A stretch of 28,191 bases of DNA from positions 1-28,191 of the forward strand of contig JBBAGE010000011.1 in the NCBI GenBank assembly GCA_041655055.1, in the 5' to 3' direction. Positions within the stretch are counted from its first letter, which is position 1, and every line of letters begins with the position of its first letter. The DNA comes from JBBAGE01 sp041655055. Its GTDB lineage: Bacteria; Pseudomonadota; Alphaproteobacteria; Rhodobacterales; Rhodobacteraceae. The notes beneath the pieces were generated by a model. That model did not search any database. It was not told where the DNA came from and saw nothing but the letters and a program-made list of their open reading frames with translations. Positions 7,553 to 16,802 of this stretch are shown here, one piece after another. The translations under genes and the position numbers were made by a program.

Positions 7553-10500
7553 ATGATCGCAATCCCCCAGACCGCGCGCGTTTCGCGCCTTATGCGGCTG
7601 TTGCTGATTACCTGTTCGGCCACTGCGCTGATCCTTGCACTGCCCACCGCGCGCGCCGGCGCGCAGGCGCTGTCCGAAAATATTGCGGGCGATATCAACG
7701 GCCTTGGGGGCAGCGGCTTCCTGATCACGGGTGATTCCCGCTTTGACGGCGCGGCTGCCGTGACGGTCGGGGCCAGCGACCGGCATTCGCTTGTTCATAA
7801 TTTCGCCACCACCGGCGGGGCCGGTTCGGGCGGCGGCGCCGGGCTTGGCGGCGCGTTCTTTGTCGATAGCGGCGCGGTGTTGACGATTCTGAACACCGAT
7901 TTCAAAAGCAACCGGGTGCAGGGTGGTCAGGGCGGCTCGACCCCGGCGCTACGGTTCTATGACCGGGTGCTGAATGTGATCGGCAACAGCGTCGATGTGC
8001 TGGCATTCGCCGGCACATCCGCCGTGCCGGTGCAATTGCAACAGGTGGATGGCAGTTACGTCATTTCCGCGCTGCAGGTCGGGCCCGAGGCACTGCCCAT
8101 GCTTAACCCCGGATCAGTCCTTACCTTTGGCGGGCTGAATGGGGCCACCAGCGTGGTCGATGGCGTCACGCCGCAGGGCTGGGTCAGCTTTGGCGCCGGT
8201 CAGGAACTGACGATCGACGCATATAACACGCTCAGCGCCGCGCCCGTGGTGCCGCTGGGCGCGCCCGAGGAATCCGGTTTCCGTTTTGTCGATGGCAAGA
8301 CAATTGATTTCATTGGCGAAACCCGGGCCGCGGATATCGCCGGGCTTGGCGATATTTCCGTTGGCAGCATCATCGTCGTGGGCGACGATATCACCACCGT
8401 CAAAAGCGTGACTTATGGCGATGATGGCGCGCTGTCGCGGGTGATCCTGACGGATACGGTCTCGACCGCGCTGCCGACGATCGATATCCTGCCTGCGCTG
8501 GGATTCAATGCCGCGAACTTCGCGCAAACCGGCGTTAACCAATATACCGTGGTGGATGAAAGCACCGCCTTTCGCGCCGGGATGACCGTATCCTGGACCC
8601 ATGACGACCAGGTTCAGACCGCGATGATCAGCAGCGTGTCCCCCGACGGGCGCACGATCACGCTGGATCAGCCGATCCCGCCGGGCGTGGCCGGATTTCG
8701 CGCGGTGGAAAAGCCGCTTCTGGGCCGGAATGGCGATGGCCATGACATCCTGCGCGTCGCGGGCGAGGCCAGCAGATTCGCCGTCGATGATGCCGTCTAT
8801 GTGCCCGGCGCCGATGGCAATGTCGGCTATTCCGGCGTGATCCGCGGCATCGATCTGCAAAGCGGCACGATCATCATCGAACAGGTCGGCGGATCAGCGG
8901 CGCTTGCCGATCTCTATGTCGATAATATCGGTGTCTCGGTGCGCAGCCCCTCGGCCATGGTGGACGAGGCGGCCAATACCATCACGATCCTGCGCAACCC
9001 CGATGGCGATGCGGCACAAGGCATGCTGATCGAAGGCGCCGGTTTTGCCGAAGGCGCGATGATCGAGGCCGTTCTGGCCACCACCGCGACGACGATCACG
9101 CTGCAACTTTCGGATGGGGCGATCGAACAGGCGGGCGATGTCGGTTATTTCAAGATTTTCAGCCCGCTTTCCGCCGGCGGCAGCATGAATAACCTGATCG
9201 CGCCGCAAAATTCCGAAGGCCGCAATGGGGCCAATGGCACCAGTGCGAATTACGCCAACAGTTTCTTTGGCGAAGGCGAAGGGGCCGATGGCAATAACGG
9301 CGAATCCGCCCGCGATCCCGATAATGGCACGGGGTATAATGGCGGCGACGGCGGCAATGGCTCGGACGGGCTGTCGGTCAACCCGGCGCTGGTCTATGAT
9401 ATGGTCACCGCCAGCTATGGCTTTACCGCCGCGATCAACGGGGTCGCGCAGGCCGGGCTTTCGCTATCGGCCGCGATCAACCCCGATATCGTCGTATCCT
9501 TTCCGCCCGGCGTGACTGCGCCCGACCCGATCGAAGTGGCCGCCGCCCAGGCCGATCTGGGCTTTGCGATTGCCGATCTGGTATTTGCGACATCGGATCT
9601 GGCCAAGGTGATCGCCGAAACCGCAAACTGGAACACCCAGCTTCAGCGCGGCCTTGCCGGCCGTGGTGGCGCAGGCGGCGATGGCGGCGAAGGCAGCGGC
9701 GGCGCCGATTTCTTTGGCGGCGGCGCGGGTGGTGACGGCGGCAATGGCGGCAGCGGCGCCGGTGCCACCACCCATGGCGGCGATGGCGGTCAGGGTGGTC
9801 GCGGCGGCGATGGCGGGTTTGGCGCGGGCGGCGGCGCCGGTGGGGCTGGCGGTGATGCCGGCAACCATGGCTTTGCCGCAGGTGGTGATGCGGGCGATGG
9901 CGGCTATGCCGGTTTCGGCGCGGGCGACGGCGCCAATGGCAACGGCATGTTCGGCGGCGGCGGCGCGGGCCTTGGCGGCGCAATTTTCGTGCGCGAAGGC
10001 GGCCGGCTGATCATTCAGGGCAATGCCCTTTTCGACCTCAACTATGCCGCCGGCGGATCGACCAACAGCCGGTTTGGCGAAGCAGGCTTTGGCACCGGCA
10101 CCGATCTGTTCATGATGAAGGGCGCGAATGTCCGGCTTGAGCCCGGTCTTGGAAATGAAATCCGGTTCGAGGGCGATATCGCCGATGACAGCCTTGCGAC
10201 CAATGATGGCTTTATGCACGCGGCGGGCGATGGTGCGGATATCACCATCGCGGGCGATGGCGGGCTCGTCACCTTTAATGGCGCCAACACCTATTCCGGC
10301 GACACGATCCTGGAAGGCGCGACGCTCACCGCGCTGATGGGCGAAGGCGTCAATGATGCCTCGCGCCTGCGGTTCAACGGCATCGGCATGGCCAGCCCCC
10401 TTGGCGCCGATGTGCCAAGCACACTGTCGCTGGGCACCACCGGCACGTTCCTGCTGCAAGAGGATTACATCCGCCGTGCCGGAACGGAATCGTTTGAAAC

Positions 10501-13500
10501 CATGTGGACCGGTTCGGGCGGCTTTGCCGCCGGCACGGAGGCCGGCGCGATCGTCAATCTCGGCGCGCTTGACCCCGCGACGGGGCGTGGCCAGGCGCTG
10601 ATATGGGGGCAGGATGGCTTTTTCGTCGATCACGGCACCGGGGCGGGCATCCACGGCACGCTGACCTTTGGCTCGGAACATGCGCTTGGCCATGTGACCT
10701 TTACCAATGGCGTCGATCTGGATGGCCATACCGGGCGCATCGCGGTCTATGGCGATGGCCAACATAGCCTCCAGATGCATGAGGCGGCGATTTTATCGGG
10801 CGATTGGGTGAATGGTGCCGCCATTTTCGACGATCAGGGCCCATTCGGCGGCACGATATTCATGACCGGCCAGAACGCGCTGTCGCTGGCCCAGATCTGG
10901 GGCGGGCATCTGACCACCTATGGCTGGGGGCGCGACACGGGCCACGGCCGCCTGCTGGCCGATGGCGGCGATCTGATCGTCTATCCGCGCGCGATGGTCA
11001 GCCTGTTCGGGCAGGAAACACCCGAAAATATCGGGGTTATGCCGGATGCGATGCTGCTTGTGGCGGGCGCGATGACGGTCGGTAATGCCGTTGACAATTA
11101 CGGCACCACAGTGGTGATCGCGGATATGCCCGCTGCGGATATTCTGTTTGGCACGGATCACGAAGTCATGGCCGCGGGCCGGTTGTCGGTTCTGGGCGAC
11201 CTGACCAATCACGCGGACGGCAATTTCCAACATAACGGTATGATCGATGTGGGTGGCGATCTGATGAATGCCGGGGGATGGTTTGGCCTCGCCGATATTG
11301 CGCGGATTGACGGCACGCTTGTGAACACGGGCACCATGGCAATGACCGCCAATATCGGCGCGACCGGCGCGATCGTAAACACCGGCAGTTGGACGCAATT
11401 GGGCACTGTCGGGCTGGTCGCGGGCGGTGTGCTTAATGACGGTACGATCGTGCTGGACGGCGAGATGGATTCGGCAACAGCGTTTGAAAACAACGGCTTC
11501 TGGCGCATCGCGGGCGACAGCAAGCTAGGCGCGCCAGTGCTCGCGGGTGCGGCAAGCGGGGTTTTCTGCCTTGAAACCGGCACCGAGACCACCTGCGACA
11601 CGGGTGCGAATGCCACCCGGCTGAATCTGGCGCTGGACGGGCCGCTCAGCACCTATCACGGCAGTTTTGCCGGCGCAGGCAGCCTGACGAAAGCGGGTGC
11701 CGGTAAATTGGTGCTGACCGAGGCGCAAAGCTTCACCGGCGGGCTGACAATCACCGAAGGCGTGGTTGAGACGACGCAAAATGCCACGTTCCACGACGAT
11801 CTTGCGATCGACATCGGCGCGGATGGCCAGCTTTTTGTGGGCGTTGCGGACCGGATCGGCACGCTGCACAATGACGGCCTGCTGGCGATCAGCGCGGATC
11901 TGAGTGCCGCCGCAATGGTGAACGACGGGAATATGACGCTCGCCGCCGATTTGCAGGCGGGTGCCCTTACCAACCACGGCAGACTTGCCGTTTCGGGCGC
12001 GCGCAGGCTGACGGCGACGCTGACCGGTAATGGAATGATCGACCTCACGGCCCTTGGGGCGCTGACGATCGATCAAGCGGGCGACAGTAGCTATTCGGGC
12101 GCGATCGGCGCGTTGGATGGCGATCAATTGGTCGCGGGCGGCAGTGTGACCAAGATCGGAACGGGCACGCTTACGCTTGATGGCGCCGCACAGTCGGTGA
12201 TGATCGCCGATCTGGTGATCGCGGCGGGCACGATCGTGCTTGATGGCGAAAACCTGATCAACACCGCTGCCAATGTCGATATCTGGCAAAATGGCGAACT
12301 GGAATTGCGAAATGGCGATCAGAGCATTAACGAATTGCGCGGTTTCGGCACGGTGACGCTGAACGATAATGACCTCAACATCCAAAATGGCGGCAGTTTT
12401 GTCGGCGCCGTCTTTGGCAGTGGCGCGGTCAACGTGGCCGCGGGCGATTTCAGTATCAGTGGCACGATTGCGTCGGATGCCTCCGGTTTCAACGTAAACG
12501 CCGGGTCAAACACAACGCTGGCGACCGGGTCTTTGATCAGCGTCAACAGCATGGATATCGCCGGATCGCTGCATCTGGGCAATGCCGGTGCTGCCTATAC
12601 GCCGGGATTGCAGGATAATACGGTCGTGACGGCGGGCACAACGCTGCTGACCGGCGCGCTGACCGGCACCGGCCGGTTTACCGGCGCGGTCACAACTTCG
12701 GGCGGCGTGATTTCGCCCGGCAATTCGCCCGGCATCCTGTCATTCGGCACGCTTGCGCTGACCGATGCGACCGAAATCATCATGGAAATCGTCGATCCCG
12801 CCGGCGATGCTGGCACCGGATTTGACCAGATCATTGTGGCCGGCCAATTCGATATCGGCAATGACAGCGTGCTAAGCATTCGCGACCTGACCGGGGGTGG
12901 CGCCACTGCCGATCTGGGGCAAACCACGCGGCTCTTTGCCTTTGGCGAAGGCAGTGTCACCGGCCATTTCGGAACGGCAGAGAGCGATAATCCCACGCTC
13001 GGGGTGTTGAATCTGGCGACCGGTAACCTTGTCGGCCTCGGGGCGGAAACGCTGGCATCCCTGCGCGCCACCGCCGATACCGCGAACCGGATTGCGATCC
13101 ATGACGGCTTTGCCGTCAATACTGCCGGGGGCGTCGGCCAATATTACGGCGGCCATTTCGTCGAAGATCTGACCCGGGCCATGCATGACGGTATCGATAC
13201 GGCGTTGATTTACGACGCCTATTCGCCGGCCTCTTACACGGCGCTGCGCGATGCGGCCCTGCTCGCGCAGGCGCAGGTGCTGCCGGAATGGATGGGATCG
13301 CTGCCCGAGGGCACTTTCGCAGGCGCCACCCGCGCAGCCGCGGCCGTTGCGGATGGTCTGGACAATCACAGATATTCCGTGTCCGGCACGGCATTGCGCG
13401 CGGGCCATATCGGCGCGTTTGACGACAAACGCTTTGTCGTGGCGCTTGGCGGGCTCTCGTCCCGGACCGATGGGGAATATATCACCGCCAGCGGCCATGG

Positions 13501-14122
13501 CCTGTCGATCGGGGCGGCGCTGATGGGGCCGGTCGCGGGGAATGAAAACGTGCTCTGGCATATCGGCATGGCCCATAGCGCCCTGAACCTGGACGGCACG
13601 CGCCAAAACAGTCGCGGCGATGCGGGTTTTGCCGATGTTGGGGTCCGCGCATCCGAAATCACCGCGGGCGGCACGTTTGAGCAATCGTTTCCCGATGCCT
13701 ATCTGAAACTGCGCAGCGCCGTCGCGCTTGGCACCAGCAAACGCAGCGCCTTTGATGAACAGTCGATGGGGCCCTCAATGCTGAACGCGATGCAGGTGGC
13801 GGCGCAGGAAACCAGCCACCTGCGGCTATCGCTCGGCACCGAAATCGGGGCGCGTATCGCCGCTGAGAGCATGATATTCGGCGGCGTTGCGGCAAATTTC
13901 GTCACGTTCAACCGTGGGGCAGATATCCATGCGACCTATGACACCGGTCAGGGCGCCTTGGCTGTGACCAATGACTCGGCGATGAAATCGAATGTCGCCG
14001 CCTCGGTCGGTTATCGCCAGATGGTGCCGGCTGGCACGATGGAGCTGTCGATCGGCGCCACTCATGACTGGAACAGGGGGCTCACCGCTGTCGGAAATCT
14101 CAGCTACAGCTTTGCTTTCTGA
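7553..14122 (+). CDS. Giant type V autotransporter adhesin-like protein
   Basis: A 2,189-residue surface protein. The start (MIAIPQTARVSRLM) opens a Sec signal peptide with a long hydrophobic core, with cleavage near residue 38. The passenger is predicted beta-helix: GGGAGLGGAFFV-type modules at about residues 92 and 800, a run of small repeated beta units at about 265-525, a Gly/Asp/Asn-rich segment at about 700-805, then autotransporter-associated strand repeats (FNGANTYSGDTILEGATLT near 905, LTKAGAGKLVLTEAQSF near 1378, VTKIGTGTLTLDGA near 1535) and the closing VISPGNSPGIL unit near 1718. Residues from about 1935 form the outer-membrane beta-barrel, ending LSYSFAF with the terminal Phe needed for barrel assembly. 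Likely role: adhesion or biofilm matrix; no protease or lipase motif was seen. It stands alone, with the nearest same-strand neighbours being a regulator and modA. Function inferred from architecture only. Confidence 0.9.
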   Translation: MIAIPQTARVSRLMRLLLITCSATALILALPTARAGAQALSENIAGDINGLGGSGFLITGDSRFDGAAAVTVGASDRHSLVHNFATTGGAGSGGGAGLGGAFFVDSGAVLTILNTDFKSNRVQGGQGGSTPALRFYDRVLNVIGNSVDVLAFAGTSAVPVQLQQVDGSYVISALQVGPEALPMLNPGSVLTFGGLNGATSVVDGVTPQGWVSFGAGQELTIDAYNTLSAAPVVPLGAPEESGFRFVDGKTIDFIGETRAADIAGLGDISVGSIIVVGDDITTVKSVTYGDDGALSRVILTDTVSTALPTIDILPALGFNAANFAQTGVNQYTVVDESTAFRAGMTVSWTHDDQVQTAMISSVSPDGRTITLDQPIPPGVAGFRAVEKPLLGRNGDGHDILRVAGEASRFAVDDAVYVPGADGNVGYSGVIRGIDLQSGTIIIEQVGGSAALADLYVDNIGVSVRSPSAMVDEAANTITILRNPDGDAAQGMLIEGAGFAEGAMIEAVLATTATTITLQLSDGAIEQAGDVGYFKIFSPLSAGGSMNNLIAPQNSEGRNGANGTSANYANSFFGEGEGADGNNGESARDPDNGTGYNGGDGGNGSDGLSVNPALVYDMVTASYGFTAAINGVAQAGLSLSAAINPDIVVSFPPGVTAPDPIEVAAAQADLGFAIADLVFATSDLAKVIAETANWNTQLQRGLAGRGGAGGDGGEGSGGADFFGGGAGGDGGNGGSGAGATTHGGDGGQGGRGGDGGFGAGGGAGGAGGDAGNHGFAAGGDAGDGGYAGFGAGDGANGNGMFGGGGAGLGGAIFVREGGRLIIQGNALFDLNYAAGGSTNSRFGEAGFGTGTDLFMMKGANVRLEPGLGNEIRFEGDIADDSLATNDGFMHAAGDGADITIAGDGGLVTFNGANTYSGDTILEGATLTALMGEGVNDASRLRFNGIGMASPLGADVPSTLSLGTTGTFLLQEDYIRRAGTESFETMWTGSGGFAAGTEAGAIVNLGALDPATGRGQALIWGQDGFFVDHGTGAGIHGTLTFGSEHALGHVTFTNGVDLDGHTGRIAVYGDGQHSLQMHEAAILSGDWVNGAAIFDDQGPFGGTIFMTGQNALSLAQIWGGHLTTYGWGRDTGHGRLLADGGDLIVYPRAMVSLFGQETPENIGVMPDAMLLVAGAMTVGNAVDNYGTTVVIADMPAADILFGTDHEVMAAGRLSVLGDLTNHADGNFQHNGMIDVGGDLMNAGGWFGLADIARIDGTLVNTGTMAMTANIGATGAIVNTGSWTQLGTVGLVAGGVLNDGTIVLDGEMDSATAFENNGFWRIAGDSKLGAPVLAGAASGVFCLETGTETTCDTGANATRLNLALDGPLSTYHGSFAGAGSLTKAGAGKLVLTEAQSFTGGLTITEGVVETTQNATFHDDLAIDIGADGQLFVGVADRIGTLHNDGLLAISADLSAAAMVNDGNMTLAADLQAGALTNHGRLAVSGARRLTATLTGNGMIDLTALGALTIDQAGDSSYSGAIGALDGDQLVAGGSVTKIGTGTLTLDGAAQSVMIADLVIAAGTIVLDGENLINTAANVDIWQNGELELRNGDQSINELRGFGTVTLNDNDLNIQNGGSFVGAVFGSGAVNVAAGDFSISGTIASDASGFNVNAGSNTTLATGSLISVNSMDIAGSLHLGNAGAAYTPGLQDNTVVTAGTTLLTGALTGTGRFTGAVTTSGGVISPGNSPGILSFGTLALTDATEIIMEIVDPAGDAGTGFDQIIVAGQFDIGNDSVLSIRDLTGGGATADLGQTTRLFAFGEGSVTGHFGTAESDNPTLGVLNLATGNLVGLGAETLASLRATADTANRIAIHDGFAVNTAGGVGQYYGGHFVEDLTRAMHDGIDTALIYDAYSPASYTALRDAALLAQAQVLPEWMGSLPEGTFAGATRAAAAVADGLDNHRYSVSGTALRAGHIGAFDDKRFVVALGGLSSRTDGEYITASGHGLSIGAALMGPVAGNENVLWHIGMAHSALNLDGTRQNSRGDAGFADVGVRASEITAGGTFEQSFPDAYLKLRSAVALGTSKRSAFDEQSMGPSMLNAMQVAAQETSHLRLSLGTEIGARIAAESMIFGGVAANFVTFNRGADIHATYDTGQGALAVTNDSAMKSNVAASVGYRQMVPAGTMELSIGATHDWNRGLTAVGNLSYSFAF
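9654..9995 (+). repeat. Gly-rich repeat segment inside the autotransporter
   Basis: About 110 codons in which GGC/GGT and GAT/AAT dominate, coding for loosely repeated GGxGG(D/N/A) units (GGAGGDGGEGSGG, GGDGGQGGRGGDGG, GGAGGAGGDAGNHG). The units are degenerate and not exact tandem copies. Such Gly/Asp/Asn-rich runs occur in bacterial surface proteins as flexible or polyglycine-type helices. The low complexity could allow slippage and length variation between strains. Confidence 0.75.
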
Positions 14123-14132
14123 CGGGTTGCGC

Positions 14133-14160
14133 GGAATCGGTGCCCCCGGGCACCGATTCC
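14133..14160 (+). terminator. Strong hairpin after the autotransporter gene
   Basis: GGAATCGGTGCCC (14133-14145) and GGGCACCGATTCC (14148-14160) form a 13-base perfect inverted repeat around two bases, starting 10 bases after the stop codon. There is no T-run after it, so it is a likely but atypical terminator or an mRNA 3-prime stabiliser. Confidence 0.6.
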
Positions 14161-14208
14161 ACCAGGCAAATAAATCGCTTGCCCGAACCGCACCCGCCCG
14201 CTACCAAT

Positions 14209-14236
14209 TTCGTTATATTCAGAGGAACATATCGAA
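14209..14236 (+). promoter_or_regulatory. ModE/Mop-type molybdate operator before modA
   Basis: TTCGTTATATT (14209-14219) and AACATATCGAA (14226-14236) are 11-base arms of an imperfect dyad separated by exactly 6 bases; nine positions pair. The CG-N-TATAT half-sites with a 6-base centre follow the layout of known ModE boxes. The right arm ends 7 bases before the modA start and overlaps its GAAGAG ribosome site, so binding could also block translation initiation. The regulator itself is not in the window. Confidence 0.65.
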
Positions 14237-14243
14237 GAGTCCC

Positions 14244-14984
14244 ATGCGCCACCTGATAATCGCCCTTGTCGCCGCAACATCTCTGGCCGCGCCCGCTTTG
14301 GCAGATCGCGTCAATATCGCGGTGGCCGCCAATTTCACCGATGCCGCGAATGAAATTGCCGCCGCTTTTGCCGAGGCCAGCGGGCATGAGCCGGTGCTCT
14401 CCTTTGGTGCCAGCGGCCAATTCTATACCCAGATCATGCAGGGCGCGCCCTTTGATGTGTTCCTGTCCGCCGATGCGGCGCGACCCGCACTGGCCGTGGC
14501 CGGGGGCTACGGGGTCGAGGGTAGCATTTTTACCTATGCGATCGGGCAGCTGGTGCTCTATTCGATCGAACCTGACCGCGTCACCGGGCCCGAGGTGCTG
14601 GCCGCCGGCGATTTCCAGCAAATCGCCATCGCCAACCCCGAAACCGCCCCCTATGGCCAGGCTGCAATCGAAACAATGCAATCGCTTGGCGTCCACGGCG
14701 CGCTTGCATCGAAAATCGTGCAGGGCCAAAGCATTGGGCAGGCGTTCCAATTCGTCCAAACCGGCAATGCCGAGCTGGGCTTTGTCGCGCTTGGCCAAAT
14801 CTCGCAAACCGATGCAGGTTCGCGCTGGGTCGTGCCGCAAGAACATTACACCCCGATCAATCAGGATGCCATCTTGCTGAAAACGGGGGAAAACAACCCC
14901 GCCGCCACGGCGTTTCTTGAATTTATGCAAGGCGATGCCGCCGCAGCCATCATCGAAAAATATGGCTATGCGCTTGACCGCTGA
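14244..14984 (+). CDS. modA: Molybdate ABC transporter substrate-binding protein
   Basis: A 246-residue periplasmic protein that captures molybdate (and usually tungstate). A Sec signal peptide (MRHLIIALVAATSLAAPALA) is cleaved before DRVNIAVAANF. ModA motifs are VAANFTDAANEIAAAF near residue 27, FGASGQFYTQIMQGAPFDVF near 60 with the oxyanion-binding Ser, and FLSADAARP, with NAELGFVALGQI towards the C-terminus. The open frame runs far upstream but only inside the autotransporter 3-prime end; the chosen ATG at 14244 has GAAGAG before it. First gene of modABC, with the permease 61 bases downstream. A Mo-responsive operator overlaps its translation start. Confidence 0.95.
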   Translation: MRHLIIALVAATSLAAPALADRVNIAVAANFTDAANEIAAAFAEASGHEPVLSFGASGQFYTQIMQGAPFDVFLSADAARPALAVAGGYGVEGSIFTYAIGQLVLYSIEPDRVTGPEVLAAGDFQQIAIANPETAPYGQAAIETMQSLGVHGALASKIVQGQSIGQAFQFVQTGNAELGFVALGQISQTDAGSRWVVPQEHYTPINQDAILLKTGENNPAATAFLEFMQGDAAAAIIEKYGYALDR

Positions 14985-15004
14985 CGGGCAGGCATGAAAA
15001 CTGC

Positions 15005-15026
15005 GCCGCGCCCCGAAGGGTGCGGC
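15005..15026 (+). other. Intercistronic hairpin between modA and modB
   Basis: GCCGCGCCC-cgaa-GGGTGCGGC makes a 9-base-pair stem with one G-U pair and a CGAA tetraloop. It is followed by ATTAACC, not a T-run. Hairpins after binding-protein genes commonly protect the 5-prime part of the mRNA so that more binding protein than permease is made. Confidence 0.5.
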
Positions 15027-15045
15027 ATTAACCACGGGGGCGAAT

Positions 15046-15723
15046 GTGTCGCAGGATTTATGGATGCCGATCCGGCTGACGATCGAGCTTGCGACCATCA
15101 CCACCCTGGTGCTGATCGTCATCGGGCTGCCCATCGCATGGTGGCTGGCCTGGACGCGATCACGCTGGAAAGAGGTGGTGGCCACGGTGGTGGCGCTGCC
15201 GCTGGTGCTGCCGCCAACGGTGCTGGGGTTCTATATCCTTGTGGCGCTTGGCCCGCAGGGCTTGGGCGGCTGGTTCGGCCCATGGGTGGGCATGCGAAGT
15301 TTTGCCTTTACTTTCCAAGGCTTGGTCGTGGGCACGGTGATTTCGTCACTGCCCTTCATGGTCCAGCCGCTGCGCAATTCGTTCGAAGCCATGGGCCAGC
15401 GCCCGCTAGAGGTTGCGGCAACCCTGCGCGCATCGCCATGGGACCGGTTCATCACCATAGCCCTGCCGTTGGCCATGCCCGGCCTGTTAACCGGCGCGGT
15501 GCTGGCCTTTGCCCATACGGTAGGCGAATTTGGCGTGATCCTGATGATCGGCGGCAATATTCCGGGCAGCACCAAGGTGCTGTCGATCGCCATTTACGAT
15601 TTCGTCGAAACCTTGCGCTGGCGCGAGGCGCATATCCTGTCGCTGGGCATGATGGTCTTTGCGTTTGTTGTGATCCTGTCCGTATCGCTTTTGGCGCGCC
15701 GAACCGACCGCCGGGTATTTTGA
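15046..15723 (+). CDS. modB: Molybdate ABC transporter permease
   Basis: A 225-residue inner-membrane permease, with about five hydrophobic segments. ModB hallmarks are VALPLVLPPTVLGFYIL near residue 48, SSLPFMVQPLRNSFEAMG near 100, the ATPase-docking loop around LEVAATLRASPWDRF, and AHTVGEFGVILMIGGNIPG near 158. The start is GTG at 15046, behind GGGGG; no in-frame ATG gives a better fit. The stop codon overlaps the modC start (TGATG). Confidence 0.94.
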   Translation: MSQDLWMPIRLTIELATITTLVLIVIGLPIAWWLAWTRSRWKEVVATVVALPLVLPPTVLGFYILVALGPQGLGGWFGPWVGMRSFAFTFQGLVVGTVISSLPFMVQPLRNSFEAMGQRPLEVAATLRASPWDRFITIALPLAMPGLLTGAVLAFAHTVGEFGVILMIGGNIPGSTKVLSIAIYDFVETLRWREAHILSLGMMVFAFVVILSVSLLARRTDRRVF

Positions 15724-16802
15724 TGGGCGACGTGATCGGGATCGCGCTGACGGGCCGGCTGGGTGATTTCACGCTCAACGTGGATTTTACCGCGCCGATG
15801 CATGGGATTACCGCGCTTTTCGGCCCGTCCGGCTGCGGCAAAACCACGATCCTGCGCGCCGTCGCGGGGCTGAACCGGATGACCGGCCGCATCACGATCG
15901 GGGATGAGATCTGGCAGGATGCGCACCACTTTCGCCCCACCCACCGGCGCGCTTTGGGCTATGTGTTTCAAGAGGCAAGCCTTTTTGCCCATCTCTCGGT
16001 GCGCGCGAACCTTGGCTATGGCGAAAAGCGCGCGCGGGGCGAAAAACACATCCGCTTTGACGATGTCGTTGATCTGCTGGGTATCGGCCATCTGATTAAC
16101 CGCTTTCCCGAACATCTATCGGGGGGCGAGCGTCAACGTGTTTCGATCGGTCGCGCGCTGCTGTCGCAACCGAAGCTGCTGTTGATGGATGAACCGCTAT
16201 CGGCGCTTGACCGCATGGCCAAGGATGAAATCCTGCCCTATTTCGAAGCCCTGCATGCCAATCTGAAAATCCCCATCCTGTTGGTAAGTCACGATATTTC
16301 CGAGGTTGAACGGCTTGCGGACCATCTGATCCTGCTGCGACAGGGGCGGATGCTTGCCGCGGGCCCGCTGAACGATGTGTTGGCCGCGCCCGATTCACCG
16401 TTGGCCACACGGCGCGATTTTGCCGCGATCCTGCCCGCGCGCGTGACCGGATTTGCGCCCGATGGGATCGCCGCGCTCGATATCGGCGGGCGCGAATTGT
16501 TAACCCTTGCTGATGGCCTGCAGCCGGGCGATGCGGTGCGCGTGCGCATCGCCGCAAGCGATGTCTCGATCGCGCGCTCCCCCCATGCTGCAAGTTCCAT
16601 TTTGAACGCCCTGCCCGCGCGGATCGTCGGGATCGACCCGCTCAACCCGGCCGAAGCCAGCATCCGGCTGGATATCGGCACCCGGACCAAAGCCCTGATC
16701 CGCGCCCGCATCACGCGGCGGTCATTGAACGCGCTGGGTCTGGCGGCGGGGCAGGATGTCGTGGCCCAGATCAAAAGCGTATCATTGGCTACGAACCGCT
16801 AG
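15723..16802 (+). CDS. modC: Molybdate ABC transporter ATP-binding protein
   Basis: A 359-residue ATPase. The nucleotide-binding domain has Walker A GPSGCGKTT, signature LSGGERQR, Walker B LLLMDEPLSALD and H-loop LVSHDISE. The C-terminal ~70 residues form the Mop/TOBE molybdate-binding domain (ALPARIVGIDPLNPAEASI, later TRRSLNALGLAAGQDVVAQIKSV), which in ModC proteins provides feedback inhibition by molybdate. The start ATG overlaps the modB stop. Last gene of modABC. Molybdate supply feeds Mo-cofactor enzymes such as TMAO/DMSO reductases or formate dehydrogenases; none is in the window. Confidence 0.95.
   Translation: MGDVIGIALTGRLGDFTLNVDFTAPMHGITALFGPSGCGKTTILRAVAGLNRMTGRITIGDEIWQDAHHFRPTHRRALGYVFQEASLFAHLSVRANLGYGEKRARGEKHIRFDDVVDLLGIGHLINRFPEHLSGGERQRVSIGRALLSQPKLLLMDEPLSALDRMAKDEILPYFEALHANLKIPILLVSHDISEVERLADHLILLRQGRMLAAGPLNDVLAAPDSPLATRRDFAAILPARVTGFAPDGIAALDIGGRELLTLADGLQPGDAVRVRIAASDVSIARSPHAASSILNALPARIVGIDPLNPAEASIRLDIGTRTKALIRARITRRSLNALGLAAGQDVVAQIKSVSLATNR

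Noticed and set aside
9654..9995. CRISPR array or minisatellite
   Set aside because: The repeats are degenerate, in frame and encode Gly-rich protein; there are no constant repeats with unique spacers.
9654..9995. PE_PGRS-type mycobacterial protein
   Set aside because: The Gly-rich run is similar in composition only; the protein has a Gram-negative signal peptide and C-terminal beta-barrel.
10793..12385. Minus-strand open frames of 200-290 codons within the autotransporter gene
   Set aside because: They mirror the repetitive Gly/Ala/Asp codons of the real gene and have no ribosome sites or motifs.
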